Of a stretch of DNA of 64,000 bases, positions 1 through 12,200 are shown in pieces. Source of the stretch: Condylostoma magnum (taxonomy: Eukaryota > Ciliophora > Heterotrichea > Heterotrichida > Condylostomatidae); assembly GCA_920105805.1 (NCBI GenBank), contig CAKKTI010000030.1:26388-90387 (forward strand), read 5' to 3'. The translations under genes and the position numbers were made by a program. Numbering within the stretch: the first letter of the stretch is position 1; each line of letters starts with the position of its first letter. The notes beneath the pieces are model-generated. The model had not been told where the DNA came from, did no database searches, and was given only the letters and a program-made list of their open reading frames with translations.

Positions 1-2
1 AC

Positions 3-1091
3 CAAAACGTGCTTGAATTTGTACACAATGAGCTAATAAAACAAGGGGTTGTAATATTCCATAACTCAGTCATCAAAAGCTTAGAATTAGATGATAAATA
101 AAACCTAAGTGGAATAGTGTATGAACAGAATGACTTAGACTTCTGCCTTTCTTGCAGAGTATTAGTAACAGCTTGCTAAGTTGATGTAGATGATGAGATC
201 TTTTAATCAATCCACGGTAATGGGCTAGTTTTTAACGGTAGGATTATAGTAAACAACTAATTCCAGACAACTGATGAAAACATATACGCAGCTGGTACTT
301 TGTGTGAGTTTTCTTAGGAATTGAGGGCCTTGGCCCCAGGGAGGTGCTTAAGAATGGATCGGTACAATGGAAGAGAGGTTGGTATAAGTGTTGCTAGGTC
401 AATTTTAAATGTACTGGAAATCGAGGCCTTGTAGGGTCTGTATGATGAAAGAAAGGAAGAAGTGCCTTATTTTTACATGCCAAGAGGAAAGGGAGGAATG
501 CTGCCTGGGAATTATCATTACTATCATATCGCTGCCCCTAAGTACGCAGATCCTTAGGTATATCAGGAAAAAGAGAAAAACAGATAAGATGTAGTTGGAA
601 ACACTATAAAATTTGATGATGATGGATAAGTAACAGGACATTATATCAGATTCACGTTTAATAACTATGGAATCATCGACTCTGTTACTTATTACAGCAA
701 AAACCCTATTGTGATCCAAAGCTTGTGAAGTTTTGTTGGATTGAGTGAAACTTATTTAAATAAGTTAAATATTAGGTTTGAAAGTGGACTTATTCCTGAT
801 GTTGCTGAGTTTTTATCGGAAAATTGGGCAATGGCACTTTATCATGATTGGTTTGCTGATTTCTCTATGAAGTTGAAATCTGTTGTAAGGGAAAATATTA
901 CTGAGATTTTAGAGCATGTTAAGGGGTTGATTGATAATAAGGAGGAGCTAACTAGAGAACAGGTGGACAAATTAAAAGCACTTGTGCCTACTGAAGTAAA
1001 AAGACTCATTCATGAACAGACATTAGAGTATATTAGAGCAAATCAAAATCATTTACCTATGTATTACATTCCTGGTGTTGAATTTGAATGA
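3..1091 (+). CDS. CFAP61: CFAP61 homologue, C-terminal part (5' end outside window)
   Basis: Cilia- and flagella-associated protein 61 is part of the calmodulin/spoke-associated complex at the base of radial spokes in motile axonemes. The frame starting at base 3 reads through many TAA and TAG codons as Gln and a TGA as Trp (SLWSF near 727). An FAD/NAD-type fold motif, IYAAGTLCEF, lies near 280-310, as in the oxidoreductase-like C-terminal half of CFAP61, followed by a Y/H-rich region (NYHYYHIAAP) and a C-terminal helical tail ending MYYIPGVEFE. I take TGA at 1089-1091 as the stop because the family ends at this point. A TAA three codons later is an alternative. Only about 362 codons are present; the N-terminal half is outside the window. 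Family assignment is from motif memory. Confidence 0.75.
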
Positions 1092-1303
1092 GATTATTAA
1101 TTTTAAAATTAGATTTAATGTTGTATTATGGTTTTTAGAAAGCCTAATTATTTAATTATTGATAATACAATTGGGTTAGATAAAATTATCAAACTATTTT
1201 CAACCAGCATAATTGTAAATTTACGTACAAATAACCTAATACCTACACAACACAATCAACAAATCTAATAAAAATCTATTCAAAATACTAAAATATAATA
1301 AAA

Positions 1304-2818
1304 ATGTAAGTTTCCCCTTATAATCTAAAGTAGCGTGTTCAGTAAGACACCTTTAGAGCAGAAGGCAAAATATCTGATTAATAGTTTTATATGCGCTTCC
1401 TAAATCCTATAAAAATTTCTAGAAAAACACTAAGTAGCTTTCCAGTATACAGTACTTTCTACTTCAAAAAGCACATGAAAAAATAAGCTGTATGATTATC
1501 CGTGCTATCATTTATTATAGTAGTATTAGCATTAGCAGAGAATAAAATCTACTATCACAACAATTACGAGAATAATGACTTAACAAATTTTCTCAGAATT
1601 GTAATTTTAACTATGTGCTTTATAGATTGCATAATATTGGTGTTTTACTACTGATACTATTTTCAAATACGGAAAAGCTACTGTATTGTAGATTAATTTT
1701 GTAAATTTTAAACAGCAAACATGTTTTAAGACTGTCAATACCGAAATAATTTAATTCTAGAACTTATCATAACCATATTATATATACCACCAGGAGTTAG
1801 CTATACCTACTAGTTTAATATTCTTGAAACAACTTAAATTTTATCATTAGACGACTTATTTTTAGCATTTGTTATACTAAAGCTATACCATATAACTAAA
1901 TTAATATACGAATATTCTTACTACGGGTCAGAAAAAGCAATATTTTATTGTAGATAACAAGGAGTCATGTCTTACATTTCTTTTGCTATAAAAGCCTAGA
2001 TACAGGAAAATCCTGTAGGCATGATATGCATAATTTGCATATATCTTATAATAAACTTTGGGATTTTAATCCATACTTACGAAAGAGGCTTACCCGATAG
2101 CAGATTTGAGAACTATTGGAACTGTTTTTGAATTATTGGCTTGACCTAAACTACAGTGGGGTATGGGGATATAATACCGTAATCCCATTTAGGCAGAGGC
2201 TTAATAGTGTTTATTGGAATATACGGAGTTTTTCTGCTATCTTACATGGTGATGGTATTTTAGCAATAACTCGGATTAGATTATAATGAAGACAATTTGA
2301 TAAATCAAATCAAATATAGACATAAAGTAGCATAAAAGCTATAAGTTGTTGCAGCTAGTTTTATATAACTAGCTTGAAGACTGAAATTTAAAAGGATGCG
2401 TAAGACTAGCAGTTTTTAGGATTTTCATACATATTTCACTAGTTTTCTGAAATTTCAAGTTGAAAGGAAAAAGATTTTACAGAGTTTTAATAATGGAATT
2501 GACAAATAAATCGAAGAGTTTTAAAATACAGTAAGCCGAAGATTCAATAAATGCTTTCAAGAAATAAAAGACCTAGATAAAGATTTAGATACATAAGCCT
2601 TATCGGTATTATAAAGCTCACAGCAATTGAGTATATTATTGAATGTTCTTGTAATATAAACAGGTAGATTTTCAAGGTCTCCTTAACAATCTCCAAGAAG
2701 AAAGAAATAAAAGCTTAACCGTAATTCAAAACTACGAAGAAGAACTGCAATTGTACTTAAGCATGTAATCCAAAGGAATATTGTAAAAAAGTATTCAGAA
2801 TCATGCAATGATTTGTAA
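1304..2818 (+). CDS. SK-type (calcium-activated, small-conductance-like) potassium channel
   Basis: A 504-residue membrane protein with six hydrophobic segments between about residues 60 and 310 and a potassium-selectivity filter, TTVGYGDI, near residue 285. The pore is followed by a strongly hydrophobic S6 (GVFLLSYMVMVF), then a long charged helical tail (residues 320-500) in the position where SK channels bind calmodulin. There is no voltage-sensor-like run of S4 arginines that I can see, which favours SK over Kv. ATG at 1304 follows an AT-rich leader. The tail ends LQ-rich and basic, and I place the stop at the tandem TAATAA at 2816-2821. The frame stays open beyond it, into 3085, but composition changes abruptly there. 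It probably sets ciliary or somatic membrane potential and so swimming behaviour (inference). Confidence 0.75.
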
Positions 2819-3240
2819 TAATTAATCCCTATTGCTTAACTGTTTTTTTATTCCTTTAATATTAATAACCTTTCTATTCCCTCGTTGAAATTTCAGAGAT
2901 TACTTAGTATGAGAAATAATCGATTTAAACGGAGTTTTGACTCTGCAGCTCATAAGGCATCTACTGTAGCTTATATTGGCAGATTCAATAGTTCATGTAT
3001 AGTGTTATTTTGGCGGCAGATAGGATTACATACCAGACAAGGGCCTCCTATACAGTTAATCATCTGTACGCCTAGGAGAAGTTGAAAATCTCCTAAATTA
3101 TACCCTCTTTCTTTTCCCCGTTGCAGATTTTATCTATCTTGCTTTATATTTCGAGATATTTGAACTATTAAGATGATCGTTTTAGACAATATTAAGTAGG
3201 GTTAGATTTTCGGCAGACATATTATTATAAATATACCGAA
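2808..3240 (+). other. Unassigned island between two convergent genes: possible small gene or structured RNA
   Basis: This stretch lies between the stop of the SK-like channel and the stop of the HECT ligase. About 2885-3100 is clearly richer in G and C than its AT-rich borders. No frame can be excluded because the code leaves all frames open. Three translate into protein-like sequence: the channel frame (plus), a second plus frame from an ATG at 2808 giving a hydrophobic leader then an acidic, leucine-rich stretch containing CYFGGRQDYIPDKGLLY, and the minus frame continuing from the HECT gene. The same bases also show imperfect stem-loops, for example TCCTA-TACAG...CTGTA-cgcc-TAGGA near 3048-3080 and GGAGA...TCTCC near 3074-3092. 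I do not recognise a family. I favour the second plus frame weakly, on its larger share of GNN codons. Confidence 0.3.
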
Positions 3241-3291
3241 AAATTATACAGTAGATATATAAAACACTTATATAGTTTAATAATTACCTAA

Positions 3292-6200
3292 CTACTCTTC
3301 TTCTTGTTCACTACCACTGCCTTGCACATCATGATCAAGATCAATAGCCTGACAGTGCGAACAAGCGTATATCAGTTTAGCTCTAGCAATTTCTTTACTA
3401 GAATAATTTGGCAATTCCAATGAGAAGAAGCATGTGTGAGATACAGGCAAATAATTATCAGCTGGTGATTACCCAAATTCCTGTATAGTAAAGGTTTTAA
3501 AAGACCCAGTAATAGGAAGTCGAGATCTTCCCCATACAAACCTTAGGAATTAAACACGCTCCTAATTAGTAAACTCTTCTAAAATCTCCCAGAATATCTT
3601 GATTATTCTACTATTCTCATCATAACTGTCATATTTAGTGTTTTCCTTGAGCCTTTAAACGTCTATTATAGGTGATCCGCAAACTAGCTGCTCTACTTAA
3701 TTCCAAGTGAACTGTTGAAGAATGTTAAAAGGAATCACACACTCCATTCCTCTCCTAATACAATTATAGGCTTCTTCGTTTTCATGGATTCTTGCTTCTA
3801 GTATCAAATCAGCGTATTCCTTGCTCTGTTCAAAAGCAACTGGCTTAAGTTTTCCATTGGGAACTAATTCTACTAATTAATCCGCTGAGTTTTAAGTGGT
3901 AAAATATAGATCAGGGAACATCTATTAAAAGTCTTCATTAGAAATATTTTACTATTGCAAATCCTTCATCATTTCAATCGCCTAGAAAGCCTAAATATCG
4001 ATATTCTTCAAATCAGTTATACTAATTGGACTATTAATCATCTTTTTCCAGAATATAGGTGAAAGCATCAATGCTAGATTGTTCTAGGTTCTTATAGCGA
4101 TTCCCATTAGCTTACCTAGAAATGTATACATTTCATAGTGCAGCTGACTCTTGCTCTAAGGATTTATGATATAAGTATCCCTAAACAACCCTAAATTATG
4201 CTTGTTATTAGGACACGGTATGAAAAGTGGTAAGAAATCAGACATTAGTTCCTCACAAATAGCTGAGATTGTTTCATTATACGGGCCACCAGCGTCAACT
4301 GATCCCTCGTCCTTAAAATCTACAGTAAATGCTCTTTCTTTATTACAGAGTTCATTATTATTTCTGTCATTCATAGATCTCATTACTTAGGCAAAAAGGC
4401 TAAATTGGTTATTAGTGTCATGCTGTCCTTATGATTTTAGTATAGTCGCGTTTATCTTATCAACAACAATTCTGGGTCGTGCATCAGAGCTTGATTCTTT
4501 CAGTTGTTATTTAAGTTTTTCGAATTTTAGATCAAATGATATGATTTTACCGCTTTGTATTATAGCGTTTTGTATGTTTTAGATTTTAGAGTCTATTTAA
4601 TTAGACGTCTTGAAACTGAATTATTGGGTAATTTGTTAGAATCTCAGATTGAATTGTTTTAAGATTTAAAAGCGCTCAATTATGGTTTGTTTAGGAACTA
4701 TTTCAAGATGAGAGTACTACATTAGCAATTCTGGTGTTAAATCCTGTGGCTTTAAGTCAAATTAAAGGAAACTCTATTTTTGTATGCTGCATATGTGATC
4801 AACTAAATTAACTATTTGCATATCAAAGAATTTCATATCTTTGGCGTTATTTTTGTTAAGGTAGTCATTCCATTCTTGCAATTAGGATTCTTCTAATTAA
4901 TCTAGTAGATTAAGAGATTAGTTACTTATGACTTATGGAACTAATTATAATTTAGGTTAACACTTTGCCTCGCTAGGATCAATCAAAGCGATTGTTTCAA
5001 TTGGAGGATTTGTGGTACTTAAATACACTTTTTGCCCCTTTTTAATCAATCTGGCTCCAATTCTAAACGACTGATTTGAAGTTCTTTACTAAAATTTGGT
5101 TCTAAAAACTTACTCTGAGTTTTTAAGTATAACAATGCTCCTTCTTGAATGCTGTATAATGAATTCAATAATATCACCATCTTAAAATCCAGGGGCTTCA
5201 AAGTACTGTAGACTAGCATTTATTTCTCCTTTGCTTCGATATACATAAAATTTCTAGTTCATTGGATCATCTAGGCCTGGACACTTGTACATTATTCCAA
5301 TTATAATTTACTCATCCAGCATTTTCTGTATATTAAATCTAGTATAGAAATTTCCTGTACCTATGGACTGCTTGGTTATGTATGATTTACCACCATCTTC
5401 ATCATGCTTTATCTAAAATTAGTCGTTTTCCCATCTGAGGTTTTATAAAGCTGCGTAGTTTTTATTGACTGGGTATTAAATATAAGCTTCTTGTGTAAAT
5501 ACATTGAAATTTGCATCGATTATATTTTCTAAAACATCTTTTTATATTCTGCATGATACAATACTAACTTTCAAATCTTAAGATGTACCAAAGCAGACAA
5601 ATGGAATCAATGGAAGCAATGAATGATTAAAATACCCAATTTCAACATCATCAAAGAAAACATTTATTTTTTATTCATTAGGAATTCCAACAAATTTGAT
5701 AATACTTCCATTTTTCGCCTTTTTAGCAATATTATTGCAGCTATCATTTTATTAAAAGTCACCATTTCCTCTATAGAAACCTACTAAAGGATGTTCATTT
5801 GAATTCGGGAAGTTATCATATCTTGAAATGCTAGTTTTAGTATCAAACAAACCGATAGCTATCTTACTTTTACTTTTGACACAATCAATTTTAATAGCTA
5901 GTTCAAAATGCCTTATTGGTATTTCATTCATTAGGGCTATTTACCAATTATCATTAGTACTAGCTCTTAATAACGTTTATCCTTGATTAGATACACGCAT
6001 GTCTTATGACAACTTTGATTGTTGAAATTATAGAGGGAAATCATTATATTTCTCTTATACAGGTATAATTTATTAGCTAATTTATGAGTCATAAGCCATC
6101 TTTATAGATTAGTTTGGCAATAGTTAGCTTTAATCACTTATTATTACTTTGAATGGGCATTTATTATCATAAGTTACTTTTTGTATATCCGTTTAAGTAA

Positions 6201-9200
6201 CCTCATCTAATTAGATTTCTTTAGTAAACCAATCAATATGTTCTTTAACGAATTGTTTTAATAGGTAAATAACCATTTTATCGTTCCTGAATCCAAAAGC
6301 CTCTAATTCAAGAGTACTGTCAAATATTTATTATAAGGCTGGATTGTTATTTTAAGGGTAGTTTTAAAGTATACCCATTAATAAAGAGTAGGCTTAAGTT
6401 TAGTCCTTCTTTTCATTCTTTTCAACTAGATAAAATTATTAGTTTAAAAAGTTAAGCAAGTTTAGGCCAACCACCTCATGAGGAACTTATACTGAGGGTT
6501 AATTCATTATACAATCAATCAAATTTATAGCTTAATTTCTTATAGTTTAGTCTTTTATGTGAGCTATTAAAACAATCAATCCTAATAATGCTTTACTACT
6601 CGTTAAGCTATCAATGAAATCCTTATCACTCATGAAATAGCTTAGTAATTCAATTATACACTTTTCATTGTAAAATTCTACCTATGGATGATTCGAAAGA
6701 TTAAAAATAGTTGACCCTCCTATAGGCTTTACATAAAATTTGTATCCCCAATATACTACAGAGCCATCTGTTCTGTAATTTAAGTGCACAATTTCTCCAG
6801 GGACTGTAAAATTTTTGAAATTACTCAAAGGGCCAGAGTATTCACATATCAATCCAGTTTTATTAGATTGTCTATAAAACGATAGTACATCACAACCTTA
6901 TTCAGTGAAGGTTTATGGGTCAAAAACAATCTCCAATGCGGATGCTCCTGGTATATTAATTATTTAGTTGTGGTCCATATTGTTGTAGTAAGGGTGAGGG
7001 GATTCTACAACGATAAAATTAGCTTAATTTTTAGACTCTTTGTAAGTGATTCCTAAAAGAATTTAGCCTGTGATGTAATTCAAGAGGTTTTAAGTGAAAT
7101 TAGGAATCTGCTTTAAATTATTAAGTACATCTTCTAATTGGGAAGGATAAAATAATCCAATTTATATCAAATTATGCAAGTTCTCAAAATTGAGTATAAA
7201 TTATTCAGCTATTTTTGGATTATTCTCTATAATTTGTTTTAAAATCCTTCAAGATGACAAAGATATATAGTAATTAGCATATTTCTGTTATAAAATCTTT
7301 AATTGTAGTACACTTTTACCTCCTATATATTTAGAAGTTTCTTCTTTAACTTTTTCTAATTCTATTTCCTTTTCTTTAGATTCTTAAGATAGTCCTAATT
7401 ATTTTATCTAGGTATCATATAATTGCATACTATCACAAACAGCTACAAAAATGCATTCAGTATCAGATTGCTTAAGATTTAAAACAGGCGAAAGGCCTGG
7501 TTACACATCATATAACTATGCTTATATAGGTTAAAAGTGTGACGGAATTATTACATTATCAAATTAATCGGTTCATACTAAAACAATTTCAGTAAGATAG
7601 TTAGTAATATTAGTCTTGCAATCTTAGAAAAGAGAGTAAACATAAGTTTTTACATCTTTTTTGTCAGTATTTTCTGTGTATACAAATCCTAAATCACCTA
7701 TTAAATTCTCATTATCTTCTCTTTCCTTATGAGTAATACTAAAATTACTTAATATCCTTGGAGCTTGGTCGATAGGTAATGTTTTATAAATCAAGTAGTT
7801 TAGCCCCTCAGGCCAATTTTCTTCAATTTGATTATTTTTGTAAATTTTAGCTAGTTAATAATCTTTATCTATCTTGTCTAATGAATCAACTATATCTAAA
7901 TCTACGACAACTTCCTATAGGTGTTAAGGATAATCTACATCAGCATTACTGTTAAAATGATCAAATATATTAAAAACTCCTTGATATTATAGATTATCTA
8001 TATCTTCACCTTCTTTTAATAAGTTTTCTAATATTGACTTATAGGACTTGTTTTATTATACTATATTAACACAAGCTATTCTGTCTTTAGTTATGGTATT
8101 AATTATGTTTTCAGTGTGATCATTACAGAATTCAACATTCTATTATAATACATCTTCGTATATTTAGAAACCCTTTAAAACAACGTTTTTCCCCTGGTAT
8201 AAATTAACCTTAAAATCTGCTAATTCATATCCATTGAATACTTATTGCTGGGTAATTTCTTATTGATTACTAGTATCAATCGATTGAATAATCACTTTAC
8301 CATTTGCTGATAAAATTAGCTTAAATTTATAATTTTCTTACTTTGATAGTTAACATAACTCATTTTCATTAACTGGGTCGATAATTGTACACAAAACATT
8401 ATCATCATTTGGCTATAATACAACCTTTATACCTCCAAAGCTAAATCCTATAGTACTATCAATTACTCCCACACACCCTACTCCTACAAATACAGTTAAG
8501 TTTAAGCATTGCTACTTGTTTATCAGTTTTCCGAATAGTTCATCGTTGAATGCCATTTAAGCGTAGGAATTCATAGTAGTATTATCTGATACTAAAATCA
8601 ATTGATTTTATGAATTAATATAGCCTTTAAATCCTTCATCATAAGACCTTATTTTAAACTCATTGAATATAGACACTCTTAAACTTTTCAATAGACTTAA
8701 ATGCTCTTTTTCCTCCTCTTCAATTTCATCTTCTTTATTTTCTTCTTCTTGGTTAGGCAAATGTTCAACTTCTGTGAATTAATCAGGAATTGATAAGTTG
8801 TAATAAATACTGAGTAGTAATCGTTGAGAATATGCTGATTTGAGATTTAAATCTCTTAATTTTTCCTCATCTTTGACTTCTTTCAAAGACACTGCTAGAA
8901 TATCGAACAAATGAGGAATGTTTATATCATCTTATATAAATTAGTATAGCTCTTCAATGATGAAAATTGTATTACTAAAAATCGTAGTAACTGTATCATG
9001 ATGGAAAGCAACTTAGCTATTGTTTTCTAATTAAACTTGTCTTAAACTATTACACAACTCTAGAAGTTATTCCGAAATGTGCCAAATTTGCCTTTATTAT
9101 GACTGTGATAAGTCTTTCAAGGGATTCTCACAATCTAGTCGACTTTACTCGATATTTTCTTTAGGAATTGAGTTTAATTGGTTTTAGTCCATTGAGTAAA

Positions 9201-12200
9201 CTTAATAATTGCCTCCATCTTGAGCTATTAATACACCTCTTTGCATTGAGCCTTAATTTAGTTCTATTGAACTTCATTGCTTTAATTATCCGTATTATGG
9301 GAGTTTAGGAGATAAAATGGATAAAAATCCTAGAATAGCAAGATAAGACGGCCTTACACTTATTTAGTTTTCCTTTAATTCTTTTAGATTGTCTATAATT
9401 TCCTGAATCCTGTTGAAGAATAAAATCTACCATTAATCATCCTTAAATATCTCTACTAGAATATTCCTAAACTCAAAGGAAACAGAATAAAGTTAACTGA
9501 AATTGATTCTCTTTTTCCTTCAATCTGATAAATAGGTAAAATGTAACCCAGATATACTAAGACAAGTCATAATAAAATCTCCGCAGTCATCAGTTTCTAG
9601 CATTTCGTGTATTTTAGACTTATCAACTGAATCAAAAATCCTCTAAAATGTTTAAAGGCTTCTTTAACCTACTAGTTTTCGTGCTATTTGTAAAGCGTAA
9701 GTTGAGATCTCTATATTTCGTAGTTCTAATCCTATTTTTAGCAGTAAGCTTATGTTTTAATCTTACTTTAAAATTTATCTAGAATCAGCTGATTAAGAAA
9801 TAAGATTTATTAGCCATAAAATTGACTTTAGGAACTGCGTATCCTATTCAGTCTCCTGTGTTGCATTGTTTATATATAGGGTGGAAGGTGGCATGAGGTT
9901 TAATAGGGATAAATCAATAGCTTGCTTTAATTGGTCGTGAAGTTCGTTGATTTCGTAAAATTCTCTAGAAATTTGATACAGAACGCAGTATAGATCAAGC
10001 TGTCCGTTTTCATTGTACCATAATTTGTTATCATTATCGACGAATTTTTAAATATCCTAGTAGGTGACCTGATTATCTGCCTTTACAAACTTAGTTAATA
10101 TTTGTTTTAGATTGCCTTGTTATAATTACTCTATGATAGTTTATGCAAATTCTTTAGGATTTTAGAACTATTCTTAGACTTAATAATCCTCATTCATTGT
10201 TTTAGGCAAGTTTTGAAGTATTGGAGTATCTTAATACAGTTGAATAGTGTCAACTGGTAGATTTAGTTCTGGTATTTTTGATATGAAATAAAATATATCT
10301 AAAGTGTCATTGTTTATTCAGTCATTTTCAACTACGAAGGTATCTTCTTATAAATCAAGAGTTTCCTATACATTTTACATTGAAACTGGTCGGCCTTGTT
10401 AATTTTGGCTTGTGTTTCTGTATACTTGTATTAGTTTATTAAGTACAATATCATCATCTTCAATACGTGAGGCAATTAAACCAATAATTATATCATTAAC
10501 ACTTTATTAAGTTTCTTACTTACTCCAATTTTTGCCTTAAATAGCTTCTAATACCTTAAGATCTATTTAGTCACCTTCAAGCTACTTTTAGACGTTTTTA
10601 GAGCTATTCATTTGTTATCTTAATATATTAATAATAAACTCGCACAATCTTTACGAGGATAAGGGTTAAATCTACTACCAGCTCTCTTTCTCACAAGAAG
10701 CAAAGTTCAATACTAAAATTTTAACTAGAATCCATGCAGACTCAGAAATAAGCTCTAACTTATGATTATCCTCCCTTTAAGCTGTAAGGTTTTTAGCCTT
10801 TGTGAACGTAAAACTTAAAAATTCATCTTAGGAATGCTTTATCTCTGTTAAGTATTTATTAGATTTGCCATACTCAACATACAAATATTTAGGATCTTCA
10901 GCTGTTCCGAGATTTGGAGTAATTTTTACCATTCCAGTCTCCTCTGGACTTATAATAGCTTTTATTATTCCTTATCCTTATCCAAAAACAGGTTTAATGA
11001 ATAAGTCGTCCTTTATTTTAACAAAATCGGAATCTTACTAACTGCTTAGCTTAAATTTAGTTATAACCTTTTCATAGTTCAGTTTTAGCTAAGATAGTTA
11101 CTTCACGTCCTTTTTGGCGAGTTGAAATAAGTAAATAGCAAGTTTGCTTAAATCTAGCTTTAGAATTAACTAAGCGTCTTATTGTCTGTATATATGAGCC
11201 AAAGTTACCAAGTATTAAACGATCTGCATTGAATTAGACCTTGAAATTCAGTTCTTTTACTGCTTCAAAAACAATGTAAAGCTTTTATTCGTTGATTGTA
11301 TAAGTTGACTAAATGACTTTTGTAGTTATTCTTATAAGTTTCCATCGATTCCTAGTAGGTTTGAGTCGAAACGTCTTCTTTTGTCGCCTTAAAATAGAGA
11401 TTTATTGATTGCGTATGTAACTAGCCAGCTATGCTTGAAGTTCATCATTGAGTGATCCATTAACTGTAATCCTATTATACGTTTTATTGCGTTCTCTCTT
11501 CTTGTTTACACCTCTGTAAAGATTTGCTCTAATGTAATATCATTTTAAAGACAAGTTTTTAGCATTAAAGCAATTTTATTCTCCTTTTGTTTTTCATGTT
11601 GTTCCTTTTTTCCTTATATAGACTTCATTCTAACTAATAGTAAGCTTTTGAACAAGTTTTCTTCATCTATTTATTACTCTTTTTAATCGTGAGAGGTAGA
11701 GCGTTGTAACAAAGGAACATTAGTTTCGTGGATTATTTGATCTTAGATAAAAGAGCACTCAGCGTTTAATAGTATCAATATCTTCTGCTCATAAGCCTTT
11801 AAGTAATCTTCCATTTCCTCAGTTTTCTGTTTCTTATGTACTAAATTTTACCTGAATTAAAAGGCTTCCTTAGCCTGGTCGATGATAAATTAATCAAATG
11901 TTTTATTAGCTGCTTATTATTAGAAATCATTTTAAAGATTGTTGTATTTTAGTAGTAATAAAAACACCCCTCTTTCCAGCTTGTCAAATACCTCTCCTCC
12001 TATTCTAGCTGCAGATTGGTTAATATTTCCTATTTATTGTCTTAAGGCTTGCCAAATTTCAGTATATTCATCAGTTCCATTCATAAATTTCTCTATAAAT
12101 TCTGATGGGTATAAACTTTTTTGGTCATCTAGCCCACAATAGTAGTTGTCTATAGATTAATGAGCTATTACAGGTTATAATTATTTAGCCTATGCACCAG

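Noticed and set aside
405-719. Minus-strand ORF under the standard code
   Set aside because: It is the shadow of the CFAP61 reading frame, which has family motifs on the plus strand.
2885-3085. Extension of the SK-like channel past TAATAA to TGA 3083
   Set aside because: Same frame and open, but composition and residue usage change sharply after TAATAA; arginine from CGN codons appears that the gene does not use elsewhere.
2883-3291. HECT ligase extended past TAG 3292 to TGA 2883
   Set aside because: HECT proteins end shortly after the catalytic Cys; the added 110 residues have no family match and overlap the island.
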